64,000 bases of DNA from Armigeres subalbatus (Eukaryota > Arthropoda > Insecta > Diptera > Culicidae): assembly GCF_024139115.2 (NCBI RefSeq), contig NC_085140.1:28879806-28943805 (forward strand), written 5' to 3'. Positions within the stretch are counted from its first letter, which is position 1, and every line of letters starts with the position of its first letter. This document shows, piece by piece, positions 11,380 through 20,779 of this stretch. Made by a program: the position numbers and the translations under genes. The notes beneath the pieces were generated by a model. It had not been told where the DNA came from. It did no database searches and worked only from the letters and a program-made list of their open reading frames with translations.

Positions 11380-11850
11380 TTGCTGCAGCCATCCTTTCTT
11401 CATCGGTCAGGAAGTCCACCCATGCCCCCCTGTTCTGTCTGCGGCAGCACCCGACTCCCACTTACAGGAATACATACCGTTGACGGACTCTACTTTATTT
11501 CTCTGATTCTTCACTTCCCTCACCGTTTGCTCCTACCACACCTCCTTCGCTACGCTCCTCAATCTTCCGCTCACCCAAGTTTTTCTCGCAGATTTCGATA
11601 AAAGCATTCTTCACTGCCCAACTATCTTCTACGCTGCCACCTTTCAGAACATCAACTACCCGAGTTCTTAGAACTTCAACGAACGATTTCTTCACAGCTG
11701 GATCTTCTGGACGGTCTATTTTGATTCGTCGCCTGAGCCTCTCTTGACACCGCTGAATCCGAGCAATGCGTTGTCGCCAATTAGAAGATGATAGTCAAAC
11801 GCAATGTCAGCGCTGCGTTTATTACGGCCTCATGAAACCATCGTCTCCGT
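11380..11850 (-). pseudogene. LINE relic: end of endonuclease domain and linker
   Basis: On the minus strand the stretch near 11790-11820 encodes a DYHLLI-type motif like the end of an AP endonuclease. It is followed by the charged linker usual before a reverse transcriptase (VKNAFIEICEKNLGERK, about 11560-11620). Stops and shifts separate the parts. Its clade is uncertain; it may belong with the relics at 16385-17690. Confidence 0.45.
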
Positions 11851-12089
11851 TTTCAGCTGATACATTTCCAGAGGAGCTAAATACTTGACCTACCAACTAA
11901 AAGCGGGTCTGGAAAGTAAGTCAAATGCTGCTGCCTGCAGACATGAGAAGCGGGCGCAGGAGGACTCCCCGGCCGACGATGGTAGGAAACCCGCAAAAAC
12001 CGGCGATTTCAATTCCTCTTCGATGTTTCATGATGCCTGAATGGAGCAAGGACAAATATGATGATGATAGATGATGATGATAGATAAAG
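11851..12089. other. Unassigned, probably retroelement debris
   Basis: GC-richer sequence between two LINE relics; it contains a short ATGATG/GATGATAGAT simple repeat at about 12058-12088. No clear feature. Confidence 0.3.
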
Positions 12090-13110
12090 ACGCGACATGT
12101 CAGTCACTCATCGATCCAGCTGATCAACTTCTTCTTCAAGTTTAGATTACCTCTCCTAATTCTGATATAGGGAAAGGTTGATAATTCTCCGACGGTAGCA
12201 GACAGGATTCCGCCTCGGACGATCATGTGAGAACCATCCTGTCACGCTTTGCATCATGCTAGAGCAGGTCATTTAATTTCAAGAGTCGCTCCATTTGATA
12301 TTGATTGACCATGGAATCGTGAGTGAGACAAGGGTGCATGTATTATACCTCTGTTGCTATTTCCCATCGTAGTCGAAGAAATCATGGATCTCTTTAGCAG
12401 TCTATCTCCATAGAGCAATTAGATCTACTAACGCCACAACGCCCTACCAAGTAAACTGCCATGAATCGCATATTTGTCCCATATGAATAGGAAACCCAGC
12501 AAAAATGGGACAGATATGCGATTCACGGCAGTAAAGTAAACTGAATGACCTGGTCGTATGCTCCCACTCAACAAACTCGAACTCCACGGTAGCCGGGCAA
12601 AGATTGGAGAAGGTCGAAACCAAAGCCAGCCAACGTCGGACAGCGGACCAAGATCAACATAGAACATGGAGATCCAATTTGTTCAGACAATGCACCAAAC
12701 CTCGAATACTCAACTCTAACATGAAATCTGCGATGTTCTACACCGGTGTCTTGTTGTGTCACCGGTGAGACTTGGTGCGTATTGACAGGGATCACATAGA
12801 TTTGCAAGTATTCATCACCCGATGTCTACGTTTTACTGCTCGCGCCTGGTGGGCTCACAACTGGATACCGAATACTGAGCGCCGATCCAATATCAACGGC
12901 AACTGCACTGTGTGAATGGACGTAGGCCGGCCACAGACAACGTAAGAGCAGAGGCGAAATCTGCGAGCAAGCGCTGGAATCCGGCAGGACATCGCAGCAG
13001 AGGCAGACCCAGGATCGTCTGGCGACAAAACCCTAACAGAGAAATAAACAAAGTTGATGGGAATCAGACTTGGGCTCAAGCCAAGGATGGAGATCCTTAA
13101 CGTTGGCCCT
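12090..13110 (+). pseudogene. LINE relic: reverse transcriptase C-terminal part
   Basis: The plus strand retains decayed RT features: sequence around 12320-12395 resembling a 'GxRQGCxLSPLLF' block in broken frames, and a 3' end at 12912-13100 with WNPAGHRSRGRPRIVWR followed by TWAQAKDGD. That is the C-terminal signature of several insect LINE proteins. Many stops intervene. A hairpin insertion sits inside at 12448-12535. Confidence 0.5.
12448..12535. mobile_element. Small hairpin repeat, one of two copies
   Basis: Inverted arms of about 30 bp carry ATCGCATAT and the TGTCCCAT motif at both ends. A second, less complete copy in the opposite orientation lies at about 25560-25628, inside the hAT element. 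It is non-coding and interrupts the LINE relic. Confidence 0.5.
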
Positions 13111-14589
13111 TAAAGGTACTTAGAACATAAGAGTCCACTTAATGGATGCCACATGTTCATGCATGAATTGTGTAACTTTGATTAGCTAAGTAATAGAGCT
13201 AAGCTAAGTAATAGATTTATTTTAGAACTTGTTTGGAAGAATGTTTTATTTTTCATAAAACAAGTGGAGCTGTAACTCAAAAGCAAGGTTGTTTTCAGTG
13301 TATCGTCTCTTGGAGTAAGATAAACTAAAATCTGCAACCAGACACCTGATAAGACATCTCAGATCGTGTAAGGATTGGGAAGCTCCTAGACGATAATCGC
13401 CGTGCGTGAGCCGAAATAGCCTCCTTTACAGAAACCCCCGCCGCTGATCCACACATACTTCTTGCATGCGTAAGTTCAACATCCATTGCATCCTCTCTAG
13501 TGGTTGATCCGAGGCCGTATCTATGCCGCTAACAAGTAGCATGTCATTTCAATAATTTTAGGAACGTCAGAATGATATGAAGAGTTGATATGACGGGCTT
13601 CACCGATTCTACATACTCAGTTTTTATTTCTGCAGCTCGGCAAAATCCGTGTGCCCACAACCGTGTGCCCAGAAAAATAAAAAACTGATATCCCGTCAAA
13701 AATGATGTTTGTTAGCTTGGTTTCGGCAAATTATTTGCTGATTTTCAGCAACTTTGACAGATTTCTCGGCGAAAAACATGTTTGCTGGGGCTCGGCTGTG
13801 CGAATCTCGGTAAAAGTTGAACAAATTGCTGAGATCCTGGTAAAAAAAAATTAAGTGTGATACTTCAAACTTCACCTATCTATTCCGTATAGTCCGGGAA
13901 GTCTGCAATTCCGAACCTTCATGAAATATCCATGTTCAGACAACACATCTCTGATTTCAAAAGTACACCTGACCATTGCCCCACACCGAAAAAAATTTTT
14001 ATATTGAATATATTTGTCGCACACATAAATTTTTGCAATTTCGCGACCCAAATATATGCAATTTATACCCACACATAAATTCAATAACTGCATATTAGAG
14101 ACCACACATACATTTTATTTGATTATAGATTATATTTGTACTTCGCGTGGAGAGTGGTTATGTATGCACTAATTAGAATCATGAATTAAATTAATGGATT
14201 TTTGCCAATAAAAATGTGTGGAATTTTTGTAGTGCAGTACAACAAATTTGAGCTTCATCCTTAACTTAAACAAAAGCTTATGAATCTAGCCGTACTTTAA
14301 AAATGTTGGTGTTATGGATTCAACAGTTTAGAGTCCATAAGCAAAAACTTTCCCAAAAAGAAAAACTAAAATTTCTACGGAAATAAGTTCCAGTTTTTTT
14401 TTAAATTATATAAAGTTTGTGCTGCATAAATATATAGTTCATAGTTCATTACTGCATAAATATATTACAAATATTAATATTCTTCGCATTTCGAAACATT
14501 CTTTGCTCATTTTCCATTAAAATTCCAAATTTTTCATGCAATTATTCCCATTTTGGACTTTTTTTTCGTTTCCTTGTTATTTTTTTTAT
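13111..14589. other. AT-rich stretch without recognised features
   Basis: Mostly AT-rich. A patch at about 13640-13830 repeats variants of CTCGGCAAAA/GCTGAGAT, which looks like dispersed mosquito repeat DNA, but I cannot define its ends. The antisense frame at 13872-14105 has no recognisable domain. Confidence 0.3.
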
Positions 14590-14820
14590 TCCCCCGCCCT
14601 CGTGTTTTCCAAGAGCTGTCGGACATAAAATAATTTTAATATTTGTATCGGCCTTATTTTGTGAAAATATTCATAACTAATGTTGTTATAATTTTGATAT
14701 GAAATAAAACTGGCCGAAGATACATTTTTATCGATTTATCTAATTATAACATACGTTGTTTTAAATAACAACAATTGATAGAATTGAGTTATAATTTTGT
14801 TATGCATTCCTGATCGGGTT
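14590..14820 (-). repeat. Second copy of the TAACAAAATTATAAC-type repeat
   Basis: Reverse complement of the 9874-10335 repeat: it ends at 14818 with GCATTCCTGATCGGG and begins with the ATTTGTATCGGCC block (about 14640-14655). It is shorter because it lacks the central hairpin and neighbouring sequence. Confidence 0.5.
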
Positions 14821-14917
14821 CCCCACATATAAGATTTTTCCCATACAAATCATTTTTTATTTATTTGGAACGTAAGAAAATGGCCGACCCCTCCTCCCCA
14901 TCTATTTACCGAAAGCT

Positions 14918-15562
14918 ACAGACGGCCGAACTGGTAATTTGGCCGAAAAAAAATGTCCTATCTGCACCCTTTTTTGAAAAGTGTCGTTCGACTGAATTGA
15001 CCATTTTGCCAAAATGTCGTTTAGTCATTTTTTCGCCGAAAGGGCTGTTCTACAGAAGGACATTTCCGGGCCAAATAGCCAAACCTAGCGAACGATAATT
15101 TTCGGTTTAATGATCTATTCGGTTAAATGATTTTTTTCGGACAAATTACCAGTTCGGCTGAATGTCTATTTCGGCTGTATGTCACTTTCGGTCAAACCAT
15201 TTTCGATCTGATAACTGTTTCGTTCAATGCGGTTTAATGGGATTTGGTTAGATGACTTTTGGTTTAGAGGCCAGTATCGACTTAAAAACGAAATTTTTAT
15301 GAAATTTCGTTCAATGGTCGTTTGACAAAAAGACTTTTTCGATGTAAATTTCATTAGGCCAAGCGAATGGATATTTTTGAATAAATTACCAGTTCAGTTA
15401 TTGACATTTGGCCGTATGACCTGTTGGCCCAAACGATATTTTCGGCAAAATGACCCATTCTGTTAAACGACCATTTCGACCAAGCGGCAGTTTCGGGCTG
15501 ATGACCTATTTGGCAAAACGACCGTATGTCGCTTTCAGCCACTGGAATTTCCCAAGAATTTC
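14918..15562. repeat. Degenerate TTTGGCCGAAA-type repeat, copy 1
   Basis: Short variants such as ATTTGGCCGAAAA, CATTTTGCCAAAA and TTCGGTTAAATGA recur with irregular spacing. Whole blocks align in order with 29632-31075, so the two loci are copies of one longer sequence and not independent microsatellites. No coding potential; the antisense frames are by-products. Confidence 0.65.
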
Positions 15563-16384
15563 TCATACACTAGTCGTTCGATAACTGCAACATGTGCTCG
15601 TTTCAGTCAAGGATGTTAACGATCATTCAGTAATTTGCGTTCGATCATTTAGTAGTTTGTCAATAACACATTCCAGAAGCTGAATTTCAAAATATGTTGT
15701 ATGGTGGACTTCTAGTGCGAAGGTTTTTCTACAACTTTGCCTAATGGTTCGTTATTAGAATTCAACTAATAACGGAGTTTTAGCTATAGTTAACTAATTA
15801 CCGCCATTAGAATATTTGCTTTGCGAAGAGTTCATGACGGTGTTGAATAAGAGCAAAATTTTTCTGATCAAAATTCATTATGGCCATATTGATAAACAGT
15901 TTGGGCGATAGCACTAATCGATTTAGTGGACATTCACGATGTTGTGGTATGTACTTAATATTTTCAATGTATTTCCCTGAACTACATTGTCATTTTTTTC
16001 CTAGCTTTTACTATAAAATCGGACACGTACTTCATTTCGTTGGCAGTACATCGAAAAATAAATCCGAAATAAAAAATATTATTTTGTTGTCATCATAATT
16101 TTCATCAACAATTCAGTCCTTGATCCATTTTGTTATTATTTTCCTGCAATATTTTTGACAGCTGCCGCAGCCAAATTATTGCGGGTGGTTTAAAAAGGAT
16201 TTCGAAATACTTTTTTTTGTGTCTTTATTAAGGAGACTTTCAGCCCTAGGCTGGCTCGTCTCCAGTTTCGAAATACTCTTATAAGAGGTTTATAGTAGTT
16301 ATTTGGAGGGATCCACTTGGCCATATCATACTCTTATAGTAGTCATCAGAAAGTTGTCGTGCATAAGTGGGTTTTATTATCAGA
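15563..16384. other. AT-rich spacer, no gene seen
   Basis: A short fold-prone segment at 16228-16266 (GGAGAC...CCTAGG...GTCTCC) looks like a dispersed repeat tail. The remainder shows nothing I can support. Confidence 0.3.
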
Positions 16385-17690
16385 TCTTATAATTTGATCT
16401 TGAAAAACATTCCTCAGACGGAATAAAACTTGAAATGTTACTTGGGAAGTCTCCATGCACTCCAGCCGCTCGCGCATTTTCCTTCATTGCACATAGCCAG
16501 CGAATGCGGGGTCTACCCCGGAGCCGACGTCCTCTACCGGGTTCTATGCGAAACATCACTTTTGCTGGATTCTCTTCTGGCATACGCACTACATGTCCAA
16601 CCCACTATAATCTGTCAATTTTATCAGCCCACCGATGTCTGTAATTTTGTATACTTGGCGCAACTCGTGATTTATGCATCTGCGTCATTCGCCATTTTCC
16701 ACCATGCCGCCAAATATCCGAGAATTCGATAATATGTATCTTTTAACACCCATGCTTCATGGCTGTACAAGGCAGGTTTTGACCGTGTCTATAAGCTGCT
16801 TTAGCTGGTTGCATAAACCGAAGATAGTCGTACTTGCAGCCGCAACACGTCTTTTCACCTCGCGACTAACATCATTATCGCATGTACCTAGTGTTCCGAG
16901 ATAAATAAATTGGTCAATAACATCAAATCGCATCCCATCCATTTCCATCTCGGGATCAAAACCGTTTGGACTGCCCCGCACTCTGCCAGCCATCAGGTAC
17001 TTAGTTTTAACAGAGTTCCCGTTGGAAAGGCAATGAGTAGATATCATCGGCAAAACCAAGGAGCATGGAAGACTTGCTGATGATGGTTCCGTTACTTTGA
17101 ACACCAGATATTCTAATTGCGCCTTCCGAAGCTATTGAATAGCAGATTAGAGAGCGCAACTCCCTATTTCATTCCTTCTAACGTCACCAAAGCATCGGAT
17201 GTCTCACCATATATTCTGACGCTCGGTTTGGATCCATCCAGCATCGCACGAATCAGCCTTTGCCGGAAAGCTATGATCCAGCAGAAGAGTCCACAATTTG
17301 TACTCCCGGAGTTTATCAAGGATATGTCGTAGAGTAGGCGACATTTGGGAGTGTTATACCTCGATAGTTAGCACAATCGTGTCTATGCCTTTTCCTGTAG
17401 ATAGGACATATGAGACCACCAAGCCAAGCCAATCAGTGTAATCTTTTGGAAGATTTTCTCGTTCAGTCAGTCACTCTCAACTTTTAGAAGCTCGACCCGG
17501 ATTCCGTCCTTCACAGCGACCTTACCGTTTCTTTAACTTTCTCACTTCGTCTAGCGTTGTTGGCTCCCCTGCTTGTCCATCATCTTCAATACTTATTTTG
17601 TTTGTGGCCTCTTTGTCCGATTGCCCTTTCAACAATAACTGAAAGGGTACCTTCCACCTAGCAGCCACTTCTGTAAATATTTTAAGAGCT
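16385..17690 (-). pseudogene. LINE relic: reverse transcriptase thumb and C-terminus
   Basis: Read on the minus strand the order is: GKDGI-like fingers motif (about 17490-17510), VRLIRAMLDGSKPSVRIYGE (about 17190-17260), a frame with MDGMRFDVIDQFIYLGTL and REVKRRVAAA (16757-17104), and a C-terminal arginine-rich RLRGRPRIRWL (about 16500-16540). This is a common arrangement in mosquito LINE RTs. Frame changes and stops show it is dead. A short MITE-like end (AAAACTTGAAATGTTACTTGGGA, about 16425-16446, cf. 25208-25304) lies inside. Confidence 0.6.
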
Positions 17691-18071
17691 GTCTGGTGCC
17701 GGTGCGCTTTTCTTGCGCATATGTTGATAAGTTTTTAAGAACTTCCGCGCGTTATTTCTGGCAAAGCGTCACACTGAGAGTACTTTTTTGTCGTATCCCC
17801 GTTTTTTACAATGGTGACGTGTTTTCTCAGCTGCCTCCATTTTTTTTTACCTTTTTTTACCTGGTTTTTCTCATCTGTCGCCCTCACAAATTCACAGAAA
17901 TCATTAACGGTGGTTCCGCTCAAGCATTTCATTGAAGTTTGCTAAAACAAGTGTGCTACTTGTTCCACATTTGATCAATGTTCTAAGTACGAGCTGCAAG
18001 GAACGATGCTTTGAAGTCACCTCCAGGCTCATATTATGCGTTGAAGGCATGCTGCCAAGAGCAATACTTAA

Positions 18072-18292
18072 GGTCACTCCTGACGGAATCCAAGTTCCAA
18101 AGTGCTCGCGTTTTTGGGGGCACATCACTCGATTCAGAGGCGGCGCACAACTGTCATTTTTGTTGATTTAGCTTTGCTGCGTCGCAGCATGCGTGAAATA
18201 ATAAAAATGACAGTTGTGCGTTGCTTCCGTATCGAGTGGTGTGCCCCCGAAAACGCGAGCACTTTTAATCTTGGATTCCGTCAGGAGTGACC
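18072..18292. mobile_element. TTAA-flanked MITE, copy 1
   Basis: 221 bp with long inverted repeats that make most of it a hairpin. The ends read GGTCACTCCTGACGGAATCC on both strands. TTAA occurs at 18068-18071 and 18293-18296, the target duplication typical of piggyBac-type elements. It sits inside the minus-strand LINE relic at the LINE's GCAATACG/CAAACAACG site. Confidence 0.8.
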
Positions 18293-18418
18293 TTAAACAA
18301 CGACATTGAGTTATAAGGCGGCAGTCAGCTGCTTGAAGGAAGCAGAGAGAGCTGTACTCTAAAACAAAGAGAGAAGTCCCAGGTACATTAAGAATGAAAC
18401 ACTACCCAAGGTATTTAA

Positions 18419-18639
18419 GGTGACTCCTGACGGAATCCAAGTTTCAAAGTGCTCGCGTTTTCGGGGGCACACCACTCCATACGGAGGCGGCGCACAACTG
18501 TCTTTTTTGTTGATTTAGCTTTGCTGCGTCGCAGCATGCGTGAAATAATAAAAATGACAGTTGTGCGTTGCTTCCGTATCGAGTGGTGTGCCCCCGAAAA
18601 CGCGAGCACTTTGAAACTTGGATTCCGTCAGGGGTGACC
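18419..18639. mobile_element. TTAA-flanked MITE, copy 2
   Basis: Also 221 bp and nearly identical to copy 1 in the same orientation, with ends GGTGACTCCTGACGG and GGTCACCCCTGACGG (right end read on the minus strand). TTAA at 18415-18418 and a one-base variant TCAA at 18640-18643. It interrupts the same LINE relic at a second site, 126 bp from copy 1. Confidence 0.8.
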
Positions 18640-19104
18640 TCAAAAGAATTCAACAGAGGACCGCTTCATAGTAAACGAAACCTATTAAGTTTTTGCAGGG
18701 AGAACTCGATTCCTACATGTATGCCCCAAACAGTCAGATTATCTAGGAAACTTTACAATGGACCTTGCAAGACATTTTCACACAGACCTCTTAGAAAGAT
18801 CACAACGTCAGCTGCAAGTTTGTCTGAGCGTGCCTTGTGCTTCCAAACAATTGGCAATACCTTTAACATGAAAGTTATAACGCAAGAAACTTAAACATGA
18901 TCCTTGGGGAAGGCCTATGTAGCTATTTTTGGAAATTGCCAGAGTGCTGACAGTAAAAGTTATATGTTTTATGGCAAAACATTGTATGTACAAGAAAATT
19001 TAGTTAGCATTACTTTGGAAACTGAATCAAAAGCACTCTTAATGACCAAGGACACCGAAACCGTGAAATATTTTTTTACCTTTTCGAAAACCAAACTGAG
19101 GCTG

Positions 19105-19471
19105 CAAGGATCAGGCCATGATTGATGCAGTCGTTATGGGGCAGGCCAACTTGACAGTAATGCATTTTGCTCGACCCAATGGTCGATTCTTGAAAGTATA
19201 ATTTTCACCAATATTTTTTATGCCCTCCTGAGGCTTAGAGTTCTGGATCGTAACACCTGTTCTCCGCCGGTAATGTGTAGGGATGTGCTCCATATCCCCA
19301 TAGCGTGCTGCATTAACCTGATGACGTTATCTTATACAACTGAAGTACCTTAAGAAGATTTGAGTCGTATGCCTTTTTATAGTCGATGTACGTCATGCTC
19401 CGGTTCCTTTGCCTTCGTGGCCTGCCCATCAACGACTGCATCAATGATGACCTGATCCTTGCAGCCTCGTG
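19105..19471. repeat. Short inverted repeat pair joining two LINE relics
   Basis: About 47 bp at 19105-19152 containing CTGCAAGGATCAGG and GGGGCAGGCC recur as reverse complement at 19423-19471, about 270 bp away. The right copy is part of the minus-strand RT relic at 19240-19850. The left copy lies within the I-like relic, so it marks a rearrangement or a local inverted duplication. Confidence 0.45.
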
Positions 19472-19850
19472 TATTGCGTCGACAACCTTTATGTTCCTCG
19501 GTCATCAGGTTGTTGACGTCGCAATGGTTCTGCACCCTCCTAGATATTACCGATGACAGCACTTTGAACAGACTCGAAAGGCACGTTACGGATCTGTACT
19601 TGGCTGGATTCAAAGTGTTCCAATCCTTCGGCAGAAGATAAGTGACACCCCTAGTGATGAATTCCGGTAACTGCCCGGGGTTATCAAGTACCATGTTGAA
19701 GCATCCGCCCGTGAACCGTTGTGAGTTTCTTATACCAGAAATTATGCACACAGTCGGCTCCTGGTGTAGCCCAATTCCTGGTATACCGGGTGGCCTCACG
19801 AATGGGTTCGAGACCCATCGAATGGAAAGTGATTTCCTCCAATACATTTT
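19240..19850 (-). pseudogene. RT relic of another LINE clade
   Basis: A minus-strand frame (19377-19847) carries TRGVTYLLPKDWN, LNPAKYRSVTCLSSLFKVL, a GCRRNTRGCKDQVIIDAVV block and the partner frame WATPGADCVHNFWYKKL (19684-19896), which is the fingers region of a reverse transcriptase. It differs from the I-like element; the clade is unassigned. The segment is cut short near the FDS box and joined to the tRNA-like repeat on the right. Confidence 0.6.
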
Positions 19851-19854
19851 TCAA

Positions 19855-20030
19855 ATCAATATCTTCCACATAATTTACAATGTTATGAAAACTCATATGT
19901 GAATATGTACGTTATGTGGAAGATATTGATTTAAAATGTAAAATCTTTCCTTCGATAAGGACTCGAACCATGATTCTGATACGCTAGACTGGTGCTTTAA
20001 CCAACTAAGCTACGAAGGACCTCCGTCGGC
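19855..20030 (-). repeat. tRNA-like dispersed repeat, minus copy
   Basis: The cloverleaf region is 19948-20019: acceptor stem TCCTTCG / CGAAGGA, D stem GCTT / AAGC, anticodon loop CTAGCGT (AGC, alanine by position) and a degraded T arm around GGTTCGAGTCC. The downstream body, with AATCAATATCTTCCACATAA and AATTTACAATGTTATGAAAA, is shared with the plus copy. The G3:U70 pair that identifies true alanine tRNA is absent. It is best read as a tRNA-derived SINE-like repeat. Confidence 0.6.
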
Positions 20031-20260
20031 CTTCGCAACCTAGCGGCTACTGAACGAGCTCGAAGCGAAACGAGCGAAGCCCGACGGAGGTCCTTCGTAG
20101 CTTAGTTGGTTAAAGCACCAGTCTAGCGTACTGTAGGGTCATGGGTTCGAGTCCCATCGAAGGGAAAGTGGTTACCTCCAATACATTTTCCAAATCAATA
20201 TCTTCCACATAACGTACATATTCACATATGAGTTTTCATAACATTGTAAATTAACGTCCA
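20031..20260 (+). repeat. tRNA-like dispersed repeat, plus copy
   Basis: The cloverleaf is at 20091-20165: 7-bp acceptor stem, D stem GCTT/AAGC, anticodon stem with four of five pairs, loop CTAGCGT, and a perfect T stem ATGGG/CCCAT. It forms a ~170-bp-arm inverted pair with the minus copy; about 50 bp of GC-rich centre lies between the arms and is itself part of the repeat's 5' end. The third copy at 63840-64000 shares this 5' part and the body. Confidence 0.65.
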
Positions 20261-20495
20261 AGTCGGGTGGTTTAATCCCCGGAAATAGGCAATTACCTTT
20301 GATTGAACTTCCACATAATGTTCATAATGAGGTTTCAGAAATTAACTTTGAATTGAACTGAACTTGTTCTGGTCAAGCTGGGTGCAAACTGAGGGAACCT
20401 CTCATTGAACATCTCCAGCATCGCTGGTATGCTGGACATATCCGTCTTCATCCTGGTGCAAACATAGTAGCAACGGATCACGTACTGCTTCATAT

Positions 20496-20779
20496 CTTCT
20501 TCTTCTTCTTCTTATTGGCATTACATCCCCACACTGGGACAGAGCCGCCTCGCAGCTTAGTGTTCATTAAGCACTTCCACAGTTATTAACTGCGAGGTTT
20601 CTAAGCCAGGTTACCATTTTTGCATTCGTATATCTTGAGGCTAGCACGATGATACTTTTATGCCCAGGGAAGTCGAGACAATTTCCAATCCGAAAATTGC
20701 CTAGACCGGCACCGAGAATCGAACCCAGCCACCCTCAGCATGGTCTTGCGCATCTTACCGCACGGCTAAGGAGGGCCCC
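20496..20779 (-). mobile_element. Feilai-like tRNA-derived SINE, copy A
   Basis: It reads on the minus strand from GGGGCCCTCCTTAGCCGTGC (A box) through a B box GGTTCGATTCTCGG to a body with CTTGGCTTAGAAACCTCGCA and a (GAA)n tail, here seen as CTT repeats at the left. This matches the tRNA-related Feilai family known from Aedes. The A-box/B-box spacer is a little shorter than in copies C and D. Confidence 0.8.

Larger units (their letters stand above)
17910..19210 (-). pseudogene. Second I-like LINE relic (RT part), split by two MITEs
   Basis: Minus-strand blocks match the RT of the LINE at 655-6663 in the right order: the ILSRIDHWVEQNALLS equivalent near 19150-19205, GLPQGSCLS near 18880-18940, the CCCAAGGTATTT site near 18405-18416, and the LGSMPSTHNMSLEV equivalent near 18000-18062. 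The relic is interrupted at 18072-18292 and 18419-18639 by two copies of the same TTAA-flanked MITE. Alignment to the intact-length LINE shows the LINE sequence resuming after each insert. Confidence 0.7.

Noticed and set aside
18102..18637. Several ~62-73-codon frames on both strands
   Set aside because: All lie inside the two TTAA MITE copies and repeat each other.
20091..20165. Functional tRNA-Ala gene
   Set aside because: Anticodon position reads AGC, but the alanine identity pair is absent and the sequence is part of a longer dispersed repeat with at least three copies here; kept as a repeat.
20496..20779. Target duplication of Feilai-like copy A from ATATCTTCTT / AAGAAGATAT
   Set aside because: The flanks are inverted relative to each other, so they are not a direct duplication.
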